From contig CAMBRH010000199.1 in the NCBI GenBank assembly GCA_945870115.1, positions 1 through 6,686 of the forward strand: a stretch of 6,686 bases of DNA. Direction: 5' to 3'. The notes under the pieces were generated by a model. The model was not told where the DNA came from. It searched no databases and saw only the letters and a list, made by a program, of their open reading frames with translations. This document shows, piece by piece, positions 6,191 through 6,686 of the stretch (positions are counted from its first letter, which is position 1; each line of letters begins with the position of its first letter). This stretch comes from Chitinophaga pinensis. GTDB taxonomy: Bacteria > Bacteroidota > Bacteroidia > Flavobacteriales_D > Crocinitomicaceae. Position numbers and translations under genes: made by a program.

Positions 6191-6234
6191 ACTCATAATT
6201 CATAATTCATAACCCATAATTCATAACTCATAGT
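6191..6234. repeat. Imperfect tandem repeat of CATAATTCAT units
   Basis: Units of the form CATAATT, CATAATT, CATAACC, CATAATT, CATAACT and CATAG follow one another from 6191 to 6234. The array runs into the last codons of the minus-strand gene ending at 6228. Related units (CATAACTTT, CATACCT, CATAATTCATT) occur at 3443-3490 beside the Kir stop. Such AT-rich slippage repeats are common between flavobacterial genes as I recall them. Confidence 0.65.
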
Positions 6235-6416
6235 TCTTTCAATCGTCCCGTTTTCTTATCAAATCCGTATGGACAATGTTTACAGCCGCTTTTGCAACCA
6301 TATCCTCTTTTTAAATGATATTTTTCTGTAAATATGATATATCCTTCAGGACTTAAATAATAATCCTCTTCATCTAAGTTAGCTCTTTTAGAAAATCCTG
6401 AAAAATCGTCTGACAT
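6228..6416 (-). CDS. Small CX3CX2C protein, DUF5522-like
   Basis: This 62-aa protein begins MSDDFSGFSK. The core is EEDYYLSPEGYIIFTEKYHL (16-35), then KRGYGCKSGCKHCPYGFD (36-53). Its three cysteines, C41, C45 and C48, are spaced CX3CX2C, followed by PYG. The pattern and size match my memory of the DUF5522 family, of unknown function; the cysteines suggest zinc or iron-sulphur binding. A 21-residue hydrophobic N-terminal extension (to 6479) is open in frame. I reject it because a TATATTTG promoter box lies inside it at 6434-6441, and the shorter start gives the usual family length. The gene converges on lspA and is divergent from sucC. Its last codons overlap the CATAATTCAT repeat. Confidence 0.8.
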   Translation of the reverse strand: MSDDFSGFSKRANLDEEDYYLSPEGYIIFTEKYHLKRGYGCKSGCKHCPYGFDKKTGRLKEL

Positions 6417-6433
6417 TGTTCTTAATTTAATTG

Positions 6434-6441
6434 CAAATATA
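6434..6441 (-). promoter_or_regulatory. -7 box for the CX3CX2C small protein
   Basis: On the minus strand this reads TATATTTG, a full TAnnTTTG match, 17 nt upstream of the ATG at 6414-6416. The -33 region is not convincing: a TTG lies only about 13 bases upstream. The leader would be about 10 nt. Confidence 0.45.
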
Positions 6442-6534
6442 ATAAGGAATAAAACAAATATGATGTCATTTTGTTTCAAAAGAAAATAATCAAAATTTCT
6501 AAGTGAAAAATCGATTCAAATAAAATAAAAATAG

Positions 6535-6542
6535 TATCTTTA
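6535..6542 (+). promoter_or_regulatory. Probable -7 box for sucC
   Basis: TATCTTTA matches TAnnTTTG except at the last base and ends 19 nt before the sucC ATG. Transcription would start about 7 nt further on, leaving a short A-rich leader. No TTG is visible at the -33 distance, so this is tentative. Confidence 0.35.
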
Positions 6543-6561
6543 CACCGAAAAAAATAAAGCA

Positions 6562-6686
6562 ATGAATTTACACGAATATCAAGGAAAATCGATTTTAACA
6601 AAATACGGAGTTGTTGTTCAACGAGGTGTTGTTGTTGATAAAGTGGAAGATGCAGTAGCAGCTGCTAAAAAATTAACAGAAGAAAC
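6562..6686 (+). CDS. sucC: Succinyl-CoA synthetase beta subunit, N-terminal part
   Basis: The first 41 codons of an open frame run off the window end. MNLHEYQGKSILTKYGVVVQ is the classic start of SucC, whose ATP-grasp domain follows. RGVVVDKVEDAVAAAKKL continues the family pattern. With SucD the enzyme converts succinyl-CoA, ADP or GDP and phosphate to succinate, CoA and nucleoside triphosphate in the TCA cycle, in the cytoplasm. The ATG is preceded by AAAATAAAGCA with no Shine-Dalgarno. Whether the gene is intact cannot be judged here, and sucD is not in view. Confidence 0.95.
   Translation, partial: MNLHEYQGKSILTKYGVVVQRGVVVDKVEDAVAAAKKLTEE

Noticed and set aside
1..6686. CRISPR array, tRNA or rRNA genes
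   Set aside because: No regularly spaced identical repeats, cloverleaf arms or rRNA-like conserved stretches were seen on either strand.

Overview
The window looks like chromosomal DNA of a Flavobacteriia-type Bacteroidota. The base composition is AT-rich. One protein carries a type IX secretion C-terminal sorting domain. Shine-Dalgarno-like sites are largely missing before starts, and several genes are preceded by the Bacteroidota -7 box TAnnTTTG. The lspA, TraR/DksA-like, DUF5522-like and sucC proteins all have the form typical of that group.

Left part (1-2899), accessory in character: the tail of an unidentified reading frame (1-96) is followed by a good Bacteroidota promoter (228-257) and then the word GTTACC (289-294). 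Next comes a 669-aa secreted protein with a glycosidase-like TIM-barrel pattern and a T9SS sorting tail (344-2353). A 130-bp imperfect palindrome bounded by GGTAAC/GTTACC follows (2384-2513). After that comes a two-helix membrane protein (2540-2899). The order promoter, GTTACC, promoterless gene, folded element, GTTACC, next gene resembles an integron-like cassette array. This is the most interesting structure in the window. No integrase is visible.

Middle part (2900-3497), decaying: a wrecked AAA ATPase gene of the AAA_14/DUF4143 type has one frameshift, three in-frame TAA codons and apparently a large internal deletion. Beside it lies a dispersed-repeat word (ACTTCGACAAGCTCAGT on the minus strand) flanked by 10-bp direct repeats.

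Right part (3498-6686), mostly core genes: on the minus strand lie a Kir-type potassium channel and an unrecognised 130-aa protein. On the plus strand, a TraR/DksA-family protein lacking its zinc-finger cysteines is coupled to lspA (signal peptidase II), with a GTG start 3 nt after the TraR stop. A small CX3CX2C protein (DUF5522-like) converges on lspA. The window ends in the first 41 codons of sucC, succinyl-CoA synthetase beta. AT-rich CATAATTCAT-type repeats sit at the 3' ends of the Kir and DUF5522-like genes.

The genes do not form one pathway. LspA serves lipoprotein maturation, SucC the TCA cycle, Kir potassium flux, and the T9SS protein extracellular work. All positions and matches were read by eye; no search was run.
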